NCBI RefSeq assembly: GCF_001046855.1 | Contig: NZ_HF570958.1 | Coordinates: 1,237,730-1,273,568, forward strand | Length of the DNA: 35,839 bases | Direction of reading: 5' to 3' | From: Nostocoides japonicum T1-X7 | GTDB lineage: Bacteria > Actinomycetota > Actinomycetes > Actinomycetales > Dermatophilaceae | Shown here: one piece after another, positions 1 through 7,662 of the stretch | How positions within the stretch are numbered: the first letter of the stretch is position 1 | Layout: every line of letters begins with the position of its first letter | The notes under the pieces: model-generated | Seen by the model: the letters and a program-made list of their open reading frames with translations, nothing else | What the model was told of the DNA's origin: nothing | Databases searched by the model: none | Position numbers and translations under genes: made by a program

Positions 1-371
1 GCGGCCCGGGCGGCCACGGCGGACCGCGCCGCCGAGGTCGCGGTCGAGGCGGCCACCGTCGGCGTCGTCGACAGGCTCGCGGGCACCGCCTCCCTCCCGT
101 CGTCGACCGTCACCGTGCCGTCCCGGTAGACGTGCCTGCCGTAGAAGGTGTCGAGCACGGGCAGCCCACGGAACGTCTGCGTGTACCACGTGTGGGTACC
201 GGTCAGGGAGTGTCGGGTCGCCACGAGGGTGAGACCTGCCGGGACGGCGCCCGTCGCCGCGGCGGACGAGACGGCCGGCGGTGCCGCGGAGGCGGTCGAC
301 GCCGCATACGCGAGCGGGCAGGACGCGAGGACGGCGACGGCGGTGAGGGACAGGCGACGGCGGCTGTTCAT
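1..371 (-). CDS. Secreted protein with FTP-like propeptide, 5' part (likely metallopeptidase)
   Basis: The gene is open from ATG at 371 through the left window edge, so only the first ~123 residues are visible. A well-placed Shine-Dalgarno (AGGGGAG) precedes the ATG. Residues 1-30 form a signal peptide: MNSRRR, a hydrophobic run (LTAVAVLASCPLAYA) and an Ala-rich exit. Residues ~45-95 contain GTHTWYTQTFRGLPVLDTFY followed by GRHVYRDGTVTVDDG, which resembles the FTP (fungalysin/thermolysin propeptide) motif that acts as inhibitor/chaperone in M4 and M36 zinc peptidases. An Ala/Thr/Ser-rich stretch follows at the edge. The catalytic domain would lie left of the window, so a peptidase is inferred from the propeptide alone; other secreted proteins with a PepSY/FTP domain are possible. 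It is divergent from dgt. Confidence 0.72.
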   Translation of the reverse strand, partial: MNSRRRLSLTAVAVLASCPLAYAASTASAAPPAVSSAAATGAVPAGLTLVATRHSLTGTHTWYTQTFRGLPVLDTFYGRHVYRDGTVTVDDGREAVPASLSTTPTVAASTATSAARSAVAARA

Positions 372-531
372 AGGGCTCCCCTGAGAGCGGCGAGTGAGGG
401 TGGAGCGACGTCGGCCGCGCGGGTGGAGCGTGCTGGCTGAGTCCCTCCACCGGCCCGGACAGTCCGCAGGCTACGGGACCCACGCCGAGAGCGCCTCCCG
501 AACCGTCTCCGCGGCTGTCGGACCTCCCGCA

Positions 532-537
532 TACAGT
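532..537 (+). promoter_or_regulatory. -10 box (TACAGT) of leaderless dgt
   Basis: TACAGT fits the actinobacterial TANNNT -10 consensus and ends 6 nt before the GTG at 544, so transcription would begin at or next to the start codon. No Shine-Dalgarno is visible before that GTG. The same box (TACAGTCG) precedes narG. Confidence 0.45.
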
Positions 538-543
538 CGTCCG

Positions 544-1773
544 GTGAGCTACGGACCGCGCGACCGTGAGCGCTGGGTGACCGAGGACCCGGTGACCAAG
601 CGCGCGGACCGTGACGACTTCGCGCGCGACCGGGCCCGTCTCGTCCACTCCGCGTCCCTGCGGCGGCTGTCCGCGAAGACCCAGGTCCTCGGGCCGGGCA
701 CCGACGACTTCGTCCGCAACCGGCTCACCCACTCCCTCGAGGTCGCCCAGATCGGGCGCGAGTTCGGCGAGGCACTCGGCTGCAGTGCCGACCTCGTCGA
801 CACCGCCTGCCTCGCCCACGACCTCGGACATCCGCCGTTCGGGCACAACGGCGAGACCGCCCTCGACGAGATCGCCGCGGGCATCGGCGGGTTCGAGGGC
901 AACGCCCAGACGCTGCGGCTGCTGACCCGGCTGGAGCCCAAGCGCGTCCACGCCGACGGCCGTCCGGCCGGCCTCAACCTCACCCGGGCCAGCCTCGACG
1001 CCGCGACGAAGTACCCCTGGGCGCGCGACGACGGCCCGTATGCGACGGGCAAGTTCGGCGTGTATGCCGACGACAGCCCGGTCTTCGACTGGTTCCGCGA
1101 GGGTGCGGAGCCGCGGCGGCGGTGCATCGAGGCCCAGGTCATGGACTGGTCGGATGACGTCGCCTACTCCGTCCACGACGTCGAGGACGGCGTCGCGTCC
1201 GGTCGGATCGACCTGCGCGTCCTGCGCGACAGCACCGAGGTCGACGGGGTCCTCGCCGTGGCGGCCGGGCTCTACGCCCCCGATCTGCGCGTCGACGAGC
1301 TCGGGGAGGCGCTCGAGCGGATCCTCGCGACCGGGCTCGTGCCGCTCGACTTCGACGGGAGCCGGCCCGCCCTCGCCCGGCTCAAGGACATGACGTCCGG
1401 CATCGTCGGCCGGTTCGTCCGCGCCGTCGAGCGGGCGACGCGGGAGCGCCACGGGCCCGGCGACCTCACCCGGCACGCCGCGGACCTCGTCGTCCCCGAG
1501 GAGGCCAGGGCGGAGGTCGCGGTCCTCAAGGCGGTGGCCGCCCACTACGTCATGTTCTCTGCGGAGCGCACCGAGCTGCAGAGCGCCCAGCGCGCGCTCC
1601 TGGAGGCCCTCGTCGCGGCATACCTCGACCGCCCCGAGGAGCGCCTGGACCCGTCGTTCCGGCCCGACTGGGCGGCCGCGGGCGACGACTGTGCCCGCCT
1701 GCGTGTCGTCGTCGACCAGGTCGCCTCGCTCACCGACGTCAGCGCCGTCGCCCTCCACAGCCGGTGGTGCTGA
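544..1773 (+). CDS. dgt: Deoxyguanosinetriphosphate triphosphohydrolase-like protein
   Basis: HD-superfamily dNTPase of 409 aa, predicted to hydrolyse dGTP or other dNTPs to the deoxynucleoside and tripolyphosphate in the cytoplasm. The metal-binding H...HD...D set is visible: H63 in LTHSLEVAQIGR, H92-D93 in CLAHDLGHPPFGHNGE, and the distal Asp in MDWSDDVAYSVHD (~200-212). The frame is open upstream to 394, but family length and the conserved start (SYGPRDRERWVTEDP) favour GTG at 544, which follows a -10 box by 6 nt and is probably leaderless. dnaG follows after 60 bp, a pairing seen in many actinobacteria. The product may be a dNTPase of uncertain base specificity, hence 'dGTPase-like'. Confidence 0.93.
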   Translation: MSYGPRDRERWVTEDPVTKRADRDDFARDRARLVHSASLRRLSAKTQVLGPGTDDFVRNRLTHSLEVAQIGREFGEALGCSADLVDTACLAHDLGHPPFGHNGETALDEIAAGIGGFEGNAQTLRLLTRLEPKRVHADGRPAGLNLTRASLDAATKYPWARDDGPYATGKFGVYADDSPVFDWFREGAEPRRRCIEAQVMDWSDDVAYSVHDVEDGVASGRIDLRVLRDSTEVDGVLAVAAGLYAPDLRVDELGEALERILATGLVPLDFDGSRPALARLKDMTSGIVGRFVRAVERATRERHGPGDLTRHAADLVVPEEARAEVAVLKAVAAHYVMFSAERTELQSAQRALLEALVAAYLDRPEERLDPSFRPDWAAAGDDCARLRVVVDQVASLTDVSAVALHSRWC

Positions 1774-1833
1774 CCGGTCCGCCGGCACAGGGCAGCCTGA
1801 CATGATGGGCGCGACGGTCGGGAAGGAGACGGC

Positions 1834-3819
1834 GTGGCCGGGCGGATCAACCCCGAGGACATCGCGGCGGTGAAGGAGCGCACCGCGATCGACGACGTCG
1901 TCCGCGAGCACGTCACCCTGCGTCCCGCGGGTCCCGGGTCGCTGAAGGGGCTGTGTCCCTTCCACGACGAGAAGACCCCGTCCTTCACGATCCGCCCGGC
2001 CAACGGCACGTTCAAGTGCTTCGGCTGCGGCGAGGGCGGCGACGTCATCGAGTTCGTCATGAAGGTCGAGCACCTCACCTTCACCGAGTCGGTCGAGCGG
2101 CTCGCCGCCCGCCTCGGCATGGAGCTGCGGCGCGAGGACGGCGGACCCCGGGGGCGCGAGGAAGGGCTCGGGCGTCGCTCCCGACTCCTCGAGGCGCACC
2201 GGGCCGCCCAGGAGCTGTATGCCACCTGCCTCCTCGAGCGCCCCGACGCCCGGGTCGCGCGCGACTTCCTCCGCGCGCGGGGGTTCGACGGGGAGGCGGC
2301 CCGCCGGTTCGGGGTCGGGTTCGCCCCTCGCGGCGGCGAGGAGCTGACGAGGCACCTGCGGGGTCTCGGGTTCACCGAGGACGAGCTGACGATCGGCGGC
2401 CTGTCGGCCCGGGGGAGCCGGGGTCTCTACGACCGGTTCCGAGGGCGGCTCATCTGGCCCATCCACGACATCACCGGCGACACGATCGGCTTCGGGGCGC
2501 GGCGGCTCTTCGACGAGGACCCCGTCCAGGCGAAGTACCTCAACACCGCCGAGACGCCGATCTACAAGAAGTCGATGGTCCTCTACGGCCTCGACGCGGC
2601 GAAGAAGGCCGTCGCCCGTGACCGGACGGCCGTCGTCGTCGAGGGGTACACCGACGTCATGGCGGCCCACCTGGCCGGCGTCGAGGGCGCGGTCGCGACG
2701 TGCGGCACGGCATTCGGCGTCGACCACATCAAGGTGCTGCGCCGGATCCTGCGTGACGAGGCGGGGCTCGCCCCGGCCCGGGTCGTCTTCACCTTCGACG
2801 GCGACGCCGCCGGGCAGGCCGCCGCGATGAAGGCGTTCAAGGACGACCAGCGGTGGGCCTCCCAGTCGTTCGTCGCCGTCGCCGCCGACGGCATGGACCC
2901 GTGCGAGCTGCGGATGGCCCATGGCGACGCCGCCGTCCGGTCGCTCGTCGAGGACGCCGTGCCGATGTTCGAGTTCGCCGTCCGGACGACGATCGCGCGG
3001 TTCGACCTCGCGACGGCCGAGGGCCGGGTGCAGGCGATGCGCGCCGCGGCACCCATCGTCGCCGACATCCGCGACAACGCCCTGCGCCCCGAGTACGTCC
3101 GCACGGTCGCGGGGTGGCTCGGCGTCGAGATCGACCAGCTCCGCGACGAGGTCCAGCGGGCCGCCCGCGCATCGCGACAGGGGGCGGACCACCGGGGGGC
3201 CCGGTCGCCGGGTCCGACGCCTCCGGGTTCGCCACCGCCCGGACCGGGGTCGCCCGGGTCGGTCGACCATCCGGACGCCGCCGTCCCCGAGCCGTCGCAC
3301 GCCGAGCTCGCGATGGCCATCCCGGCACCAGACCTGCGCGATCCCGTCGTCAACGCCGAGCACCAGCTGCTCCAGGCGCTTCTGCAGTACCCCGACCTCT
3401 TCGACGCCGACGTCGTCGACCGGATCGGGGTCGAGGCGTTCGCCGCGCCCGCGCACCGGGCGGTCTTCGGCGGCATCCGGACCGTCGGCATCGACACCTC
3501 GCGCTCGCTCACGGCGTGGACGGCGGCCGTCGTGGACGCCGCCCCTCTCGCCGTCCGGCCCCTCATCGCCGAGCTGGCGGTCGCGTCCCTGCCGACGCGG
3601 ATGGACAAGCTGACCGGTCGCCCGACCCGCCGCTACGCCGACGCGCTCGTCGCCCGCGTCGAGGAGGTCACCCTCGCCCGCGAGGTGGCCGAGGCGATGA
3701 GCACCCTGCGGCGACTCGCCTCCGACCCGGAGGCGGACTCCGTCCGGGTCCGCGAGGCCAGCGTCCACCTCCAGGACCTCCAGCGGCGCCAGGCCGCCCT
3801 GCGCGAAGAAGGAGCCTGA
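1834..3819 (+). CDS. dnaG: DNA primase
   Basis: Replicative primase of 661 aa that makes RNA primers at the fork together with DnaB. An N-terminal CHC2 zinc-binding domain is visible: C41PFH44 and C62FGC65, followed by EGGDVIEFV. The catalytic TOPRIM core follows: VVVEGYTDVMAAHLAG near 267 with its Glu, and FTFDGDAAGQAA with D322/D324 as metal ligands. A Pro/Gly-rich linker at ~450-480 (SPGPTPPGSPPPGPGSPG) leads to the C-terminal helicase-binding region (~500-661). The start is GTG at 1834 with GGAAGGAG 5 nt upstream. The stop codon overlaps the ATG of a 21-codon ORF (ATGA), and that ORF couples in the same way to the next gene. Typical length and all key residues are present, so it should be functional. 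Confidence 0.97.
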   Translation: MAGRINPEDIAAVKERTAIDDVVREHVTLRPAGPGSLKGLCPFHDEKTPSFTIRPANGTFKCFGCGEGGDVIEFVMKVEHLTFTESVERLAARLGMELRREDGGPRGREEGLGRRSRLLEAHRAAQELYATCLLERPDARVARDFLRARGFDGEAARRFGVGFAPRGGEELTRHLRGLGFTEDELTIGGLSARGSRGLYDRFRGRLIWPIHDITGDTIGFGARRLFDEDPVQAKYLNTAETPIYKKSMVLYGLDAAKKAVARDRTAVVVEGYTDVMAAHLAGVEGAVATCGTAFGVDHIKVLRRILRDEAGLAPARVVFTFDGDAAGQAAAMKAFKDDQRWASQSFVAVAADGMDPCELRMAHGDAAVRSLVEDAVPMFEFAVRTTIARFDLATAEGRVQAMRAAAPIVADIRDNALRPEYVRTVAGWLGVEIDQLRDEVQRAARASRQGADHRGARSPGPTPPGSPPPGPGSPGSVDHPDAAVPEPSHAELAMAIPAPDLRDPVVNAEHQLLQALLQYPDLFDADVVDRIGVEAFAAPAHRAVFGGIRTVGIDTSRSLTAWTAAVVDAAPLAVRPLIAELAVASLPTRMDKLTGRPTRRYADALVARVEEVTLAREVAEAMSTLRRLASDPEADSVRVREASVHLQDLQRRQAALREEGA

Positions 3820-3884
3820 TGACGACCCCCTCACCCCCGGACCGGTCCTCGGGACGTCATCCCCACCGGGCGGAAGGCGCCTGA
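3819..3884 (+). CDS. 21-aa linker ORF between dnaG and the next gene
   Basis: A short ORF (MTTPSPPDRSSGRHPHRAEGA) starts in the ATGA overlap at the end of dnaG (ATG 3819) and stops in a second ATGA overlap at 3884, where the next gene starts. dnaG's tail (GAAGGAG) gives it a good ribosome binding site, and its own end (GGAAGG) provides one for the next gene. It could be a translated leader that couples dnaG to the downstream protein, or just untranslated spacer whose reading frame is accidental. The composition is Pro/Ser/Arg/His-rich with no recognisable domain. Confidence 0.3.
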   Translation: MTTPSPPDRSSGRHPHRAEGA

Positions 3885-4411
3885 TGGCCATCCTGGGACG
3901 CCGCCGCCGCCATGGGCACGGCATACCGACCGAGGCGCGGGCCGTCGTGGCGGCCCGGCCGGGGGAGCACGTGCTGTCCGTCGCCCACGACGACGCGAGC
4001 GACGCGACGCTCGTCGCCGGGCGGTTCGGCGTGTATGCCGTACGCCCGGACGGCGAGGTGGCCCTCGAACGGCCGTGGCACCTCGTCGACGGAGGCGCAT
4101 GGGACCACGAGACGTTCACCCTGACCGTCACCTGGGTCGACCGTCACCCGAGGACCCGGTGGGTCCTGAAGGTGCCGAACGCGTTCCCGGAGACCTTCCG
4201 CGAGCGGGTCCAGGCCTCCGTCGTCCTCACCGACACCGTGTCCCTCGACGGGCGACGCACGGCCCGGGTCGTCCTCCGCCAGGACCTGGCGACCGGCGAG
4301 ATGCTCGGCCAGACCCTTCTCGGCCGCGGCGTCCGCTCCTCCGACCCGGGCGTCATCGAGCAGACCGAGGCCGCGCTCGACCGGCTGCGCGAGCAGGTCG
4401 GCCTCGCCTGA
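3884..4411 (+). CDS. Conserved hypothetical protein (175 aa)
   Basis: A soluble protein of 175 aa with a basic N-terminus (MAILGRRRRHGHG) and no signal peptide or membrane segment. The sequence looks like a beta-rich fold: repeated short strands such as HVLSVAHDD, TLVAGRFGVYAVRPDG and TFTLTVTWVD. I do not recognise a catalytic motif; the pattern resembles small actinobacterial proteins commonly found downstream of dnaG. The start ATG at 3884 overlaps the stop of the preceding 21-codon ORF and has GGAAGG upstream, so it is probably co-translated with dnaG. The gene ends before the two palindromic repeats at 4456-4586, which may end its transcript. The reading frame is well supported by codon bias; the function is unknown. 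Confidence 0.82.
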   Translation: MAILGRRRRHGHGIPTEARAVVAARPGEHVLSVAHDDASDATLVAGRFGVYAVRPDGEVALERPWHLVDGGAWDHETFTLTVTWVDRHPRTRWVLKVPNAFPETFRERVQASVVLTDTVSLDGRRTARVVLRQDLATGEMLGQTLLGRGVRSSDPGVIEQTEAALDRLREQVGLA

Positions 4412-4455
4412 CCGGTCCCCCTTTCCCCGCCCGGACCTCTCTTCGACCCCCCTCC

Positions 4456-4514
4456 GCACGTGCCGAGTTGTTGTCGTCCACGGGCCGGCACGGCGACATC
4501 TTCTCGGCACGTGC
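4456..4514. repeat. 59-bp palindromic repeat, copy 1
   Basis: The unit is bounded by the perfect 12-bp inverted pair GCACGTGCCGAG / CTCGGCACGTGC. A second, inner pair (TGTCG / CGACA) extends the stem, around an imperfect centre with GGCCGG. It lies between two convergent genes (ends 4411 and 4629), so it could act as a bidirectional terminator or be a REP-type mobile repeat. Copy 2 follows 72 bp later with a single difference (T at 4468 against G at 4540). Confidence 0.85.
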
Positions 4515-4527
4515 GGTCCAGGTCTTC

Positions 4528-4586
4528 GCACGTGCCGAGGTGTTGTCGTCCACGGGCCGGCACGGCGACATCTTCTCGGCACGTGC
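4528..4586. repeat. 59-bp palindromic repeat, copy 2
   Basis: Identical to copy 1 at 58 of 59 positions and in the same orientation, separated from it by 13 bp. The same 12-bp terminal inverted repeats are present at 4528-4539 and 4575-4586. Tandem duplication of a palindromic unit is typical of REP/BIME-like elements. Confidence 0.85.
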
Positions 4587-4628
4587 GAGAAGGAGGGCTG
4601 GGGGCGCCGCGTCACGCGGGCCGGGCGG

Positions 4629-5213
4629 TCAGGCGGCGGAGTCCCCGAGGTCGTTGATCAGGCTGCGGGCGGCGAAGGCCGAGGCGACGAGGAGGGCGCC
4701 GAAGATGATGGCGTAGATCCCGACGATCCACAGGACCGCCGTCGCACCGCTCGCGGGGTTGAGGACGAGGAGCAGGCCGAAGAGGAGGTTGACGATGCCG
4801 CTCGCGAGCACCCAGCCCCAACCCCTCGCTCCGAGCGACCTGGCCTGGAAGCTCCCGAAGATCTGGACGAGCCCGATCGCGAGGGCCCACACGGCGATGA
4901 CGAGCAGCAGCGCGAGGACCGAGGCCTTGGGGAACCTCAGGGCGACGATGCCGATGACGATGCCCATGATCCCCTGGAAGATGAGCCAGCCCCGCCCGGA
5001 CTGGCCCTGGATCGTCCCGCCGGCGAGCGCGAGGAGACCGTCGACGATGGCGTAGATGCCGAAGAGGACGACGAGCGCCTTGATGGTGCCGACCGTATGG
5101 AAGAGGGCGAGCAGGCCGAAGACGATGGCCACGATGCCCTCGATGAGCACGACCCACCAGACCCGCTTGGCGGCTCTCTCGAGATCCGCAGGGGTGACGC
5201 TCGAGATGGACAT
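4629..5213 (-). CDS. HdeD/DUF308-family membrane protein
   Basis: A polytopic inner-membrane protein of 194 aa with six hydrophobic segments, in a pseudo-repeat of paired helices: VVLIEGIVAIVFGLLALFH, ALVVLFGIYAIVDGLLALAG, LIFQGIMGIVIGIVALRFP, ALLLVIAVWALAIGLVQIF, GIVNLLFGLLLVLNP and AVLWIVGIYAIIFGALLV. This is the DUF308 (HdeD) pattern; the E. coli member is tied to acid resistance, but the role here is unknown. Two ATGs are possible (5222 and 5213). GGAGG sits only 1 nt from the first and 10 nt from the second, so 5213 is preferred. A possible -10 (TAGCAT, 5274-5279) lies upstream. The gene stands alone and converges with the dnaG operon on the palindromic repeats. Confidence 0.88.
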   Translation of the reverse strand: MSISSVTPADLERAAKRVWWVVLIEGIVAIVFGLLALFHTVGTIKALVVLFGIYAIVDGLLALAGGTIQGQSGRGWLIFQGIMGIVIGIVALRFPKASVLALLLVIAVWALAIGLVQIFGSFQARSLGARGWGWVLASGIVNLLFGLLLVLNPASGATAVLWIVGIYAIIFGALLVASAFAARSLINDLGDSAA

Positions 5214-5367
5214 GGTCCGCATACCTCCGGAGTCGACGAGGCGGGCGACCGGGACCGGCGCCTACGCTCCTGCATGCTAGTGAGCGTGCCGGTCGGCCTC
5301 GTGGAGGCGGCGCCCGACGGCGTTTTCGCCGGTCCCCGGGTCCTTTGCTATGGTTTCTCAGCGCCAT

Positions 5368-5440
<73 letters not shown>

Positions 5441-5605
5441 CCTCTGCTTCAGCTCGACAAGGTCGTCGCCGCGCGCCAGCACGTCATCGGGGAGGCCCCA
5501 CTCGCGCGGCGTCGCGCCGAGCGCGGTCAGCAGCCATGCGCGGAATGCGTCTCGCTCGCCGAGGGTGACAGTGATCGGCGGGCCGGCTGCGTGCGGCGAG
5601 CCCGG
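5441..5605 (-). other. Unrecognised coding remnant fused to the transposase fragment
   Basis: Read on the minus strand, the frame of the IS1380 fragment continues without a stop through this stretch (PGSPHAAGPPITVTLGER, then DAFRAWLLTALGATPREWGL, DDVLARGDDLVELKQ) and even through the antisense of tRNA-Asn. The wording no longer fits IS1380 transposase. It looks like the tail of another gene joined by recombination. I cannot name the source gene. Confidence 0.35.
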
Positions 5606-5824
5606 CAGGCCGGCGCTGACCTTGTCCAGCTGCCGCACATGGCCGTGTGTGAAGCAGCGCAGGAACGTGCCCAGCGTCGAGCGTGCCCGCACCCCGACGA
5701 GCAGTCGACTGACCCCGCCATGACGCAGCAGGTCGAGGTCGTCGATGGAGTCGGCACCGGCGTGCATCCCGCCGACCACCGACGCGGTCTTCACGGCGGC
5801 GTTGGGCGAGGACACACCCAGCAC
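5606..5824 (-). pseudogene. IS1380-family transposase fragment
   Basis: The translation carries VVGGMHAGADSIDDLDLLRH, GGVSRLLVGVRARSTLG and TFLRCFTHGHVRQLDKV, which I recognise as the N-terminal region of IS1380-type DDE transposases (usually ~450 aa). Only about 70 residues remain. The extreme N-terminus and the whole catalytic domain are missing, and after VSAGL the sequence changes to something unrelated. No terminal inverted repeats are evident, so this is a dead remnant. It points to past insertion and deletion behind the tRNA gene. Confidence 0.7.
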
Positions 5825-5875
5825 TGCAAGCGGGTCGCCACACCCACACCCCGACCCTCGCCGGCGAATCAGGGC

Positions 5876-6427
5876 TCAGCTCGTGAATGGCGCAACCTCG
5901 ACATCCTCGATTTCACCCGTGGAACCGTCCGCCACAACAGTTCCGGTGCATGTCGATGATGCTGGCCCTGTCATCTTGGGCGTCCCCGCGCCACCGGGCG
6001 CGGCGGGCGGACATGGCCCCACGTTGCCACTAAAGACATAGGAAGGAACGCCAACCGCAGATCGAGACGCGGATTTCGTGGACGCTGACAAAGGCAGCGC
6101 GTCATAAACACCAGATTTCACGACGAGGGTGTCCGAATCTGCAACCCACTGCGCCGAAGCGCCATCCCTTGCCAGCAGCGCGCGGACTTGATCGGCGTTC
6201 AGCGAGAAAGTAATGCCGGCCGGGGCTGGCACCAACAAGCCCCCCGATCTGTCCGCGAACGCCGGTTCAGGCGTCTTGACCGGGATGGGGTTAAGGGAGG
6301 GTGTTTGGGGCCCCCCTGATGAGGAAACTGCGTCTCTGGGGCTTGCGCAGCCGCCTAGCACGATAGCCAGGCCAAGTCCAAGCGTCACTCCCACAATGGA
6401 TCGAGCGCGACTCGTCTTCATCTTCAC
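5876..6427 (-). CDS. Putative lipoprotein of unknown function
   Basis: A protein of ~183 aa. The N-terminus is a lipoprotein signal: KTSRARS, a hydrophobic stretch (IVGVTLGLGLAIVL) and lipobox LGGC, with the Cys near residue 27. A Ser/Pro-rich linker follows, then a small domain (ITFSLNADQVRALLARDG ... TLVVKSGVYDALPLS) and a Cys-containing tail (VGPCPPAAPGG ... SSTCTGTVVAD). I chose GTG at 6427 because AGGAG lies 10 nt upstream; ATG at 6421 is an alternative. The DNA is less GC-rich than its surroundings and lies between a transposase fragment and a decayed gene, which suggests acquisition by transfer. No family is recognised. It may still be intact. Confidence 0.6.
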   Translation of the reverse strand: MKMKTSRARSIVGVTLGLGLAIVLGGCASPRDAVSSSGGPQTPSLNPIPVKTPEPAFADRSGGLLVPAPAGITFSLNADQVRALLARDGASAQWVADSDTLVVKSGVYDALPLSASTKSASRSAVGVPSYVFSGNVGPCPPAAPGGAGTPKMTGPASSTCTGTVVADGSTGEIEDVEVAPFTS

Positions 6428-6491
6428 GGAATCTTCACTCCTAACGCATGACGACATCACCGACGCGCATTCATTCTAAAACGGGTCTGTC

Positions 6492-6626
6492 CATACTCGC
6501 CTCGGCGCTGGGCCCGTCGTCACCCAGCCGTGGAATCAGGTCGTCTGGCCTGGGGTGCTCGGCCCGGACGCGCCGACCGTGTGGGACGTGCCCACGGCGA
6601 TGGGTGTCCCCTCGGTGGATTGCTGA
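6492..6626 (+). other. Possible 3' remnant of an unknown gene
   Basis: One frame reads ...GPVVTQPWNQVVWPG then VLGPDAPTVWDVPTAMG and VPSVDC before a TGA at 6624. The composition is protein-like, but there is no start codon or upstream body. It may be the tail of a gene cut off by rearrangement, overlapping the 5' side of the DUF726 remnant in another frame. It could also be chance. Confidence 0.22.
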
Positions 6627-7652
6627 TGTCGCCGACGACGTCTCGCCCTATCAACCGAAGTGCGGTTGGTGCTCGTCGTGTTTCACCAAGGCTGAGCACC
6701 GTAAGTCCAACCGGCCTGCCGGCCAGCTCGCTGTGTACGTGTGTCAGGGTTGCGGGTCACCCACACTTCCGTGCGTGGCGCCCGGTTGCGAGAACATGGC
6801 GGTGCGAGATCGTGGCGCGATCCGCATCCCGCAGTACTGCGCTGAGCACCGGCACGACATCCCTGGCTTCGAGAAGGCACAGCACAGCATCGGCGAGCTC
6901 CACGACTACGACGACTTCCTGAAGTACGAGAAGCCCGACCTGAACAAGGCTTCCAAGATCGCTGCGGTCAGTGTTGCGGGCCTGGCCGCTGCAGCTCCGC
7001 TCGCTCTCCTTGCAGCAGCCGCCGTCGGCGGAGCGATTGGCTCGCCCGGCGTGTTCGGCGGTCTGTCCGGCGCCGCAGCAACATCACACGGCCTCGCGCT
7101 TCTCGGCGGTGGCAGCCTTGCTGCCGGTGGCCTCGGAATGGCTGGTGGCACCACCGTCGTCACAGCAGTCGGTGCCGCTGTCGGGGGCACGCTGGGCGCT
7201 TCAGTGTCGAACGCCTACCTCCGGGAGGACAAGTCGTTCCGTATCGAGCTGCTGCGCCCCGGCAGGGGAGGCGTGCCAGTCATCGTCGCGAATGGTTTCC
7301 TCACCGAAGGCGACAATGAGAAGTGGGGTGGGTGGCGGGCCATCATCACGGCTCGGTATCCCGATTCTCCCGTTTACCGCGCGCGGTGGGGCGCCAAGGA
7401 ACTCAAAGGCCTCGGAATGCCGGGTGCGGGTCTACTGGGGAAGACGGGAGGTCGTACGGAGGTCATGTCCTATGTCCTCATTGGCCACCGCCTCGGCGCC
7501 CGAGTGATGGTCGTTGCGGCCGAGGCGCTCGGCACCAAGCCAGGGCCGGGGTCGCGGGCTTCACTCCCGTGTCGGGCAAGCTGGTGAACGTCGACGTCTC
7601 GGACTGTGTGATCAACCACGGCGACTATCAGGGCAACGTCCAGCTCCGGTGA
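6604..7652 (+). pseudogene. Decayed zinc-ribbon / DUF726-type hydrolase-like gene
   Basis: The N-terminal part has paired Cys motifs (CGWCSSC, VCQGCG, PCVAPGC) and the segment SNRPAGQLAVYVC. A long Ala/Gly-rich hydrophobic region (AAVSVAGLAAAAPLALLAAA onward) follows. The C-terminal part has the DUF726 (TMCO4-like) alpha/beta-hydrolase wording VPVIVANGFLTEGD, ARYPDSPVYRARWGAKEL and SYVLIGHRLGARVMVVAAE. Three defects are visible. First, WGAKEL runs into SYVLIGH far too early, so an internal block appears deleted. Second, the nucleophile elbow reads GHRLG instead of GHSLG, losing the Ser. Third, after ALGTKPG the family's last part (AGFTPVSGKLVNVDVSDCV) continues in another frame, to a stop at 7652. 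The start is uncertain (GTG 6604 has no clear ribosome binding site). Confidence 0.68.
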
Positions 7653-7662
7653 CCCACGGTCT

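Noticed and set aside
148..384. Plus-strand open frames at 132-440
   Set aside because: They are the complement of the partial secreted protein, which has a signal peptide, ribosome binding site and FTP-like motif.
4456..4586. CRISPR array
   Set aside because: Only two repeats, each palindromic over its full 59 bp, with a 13-bp spacer and no cas genes.
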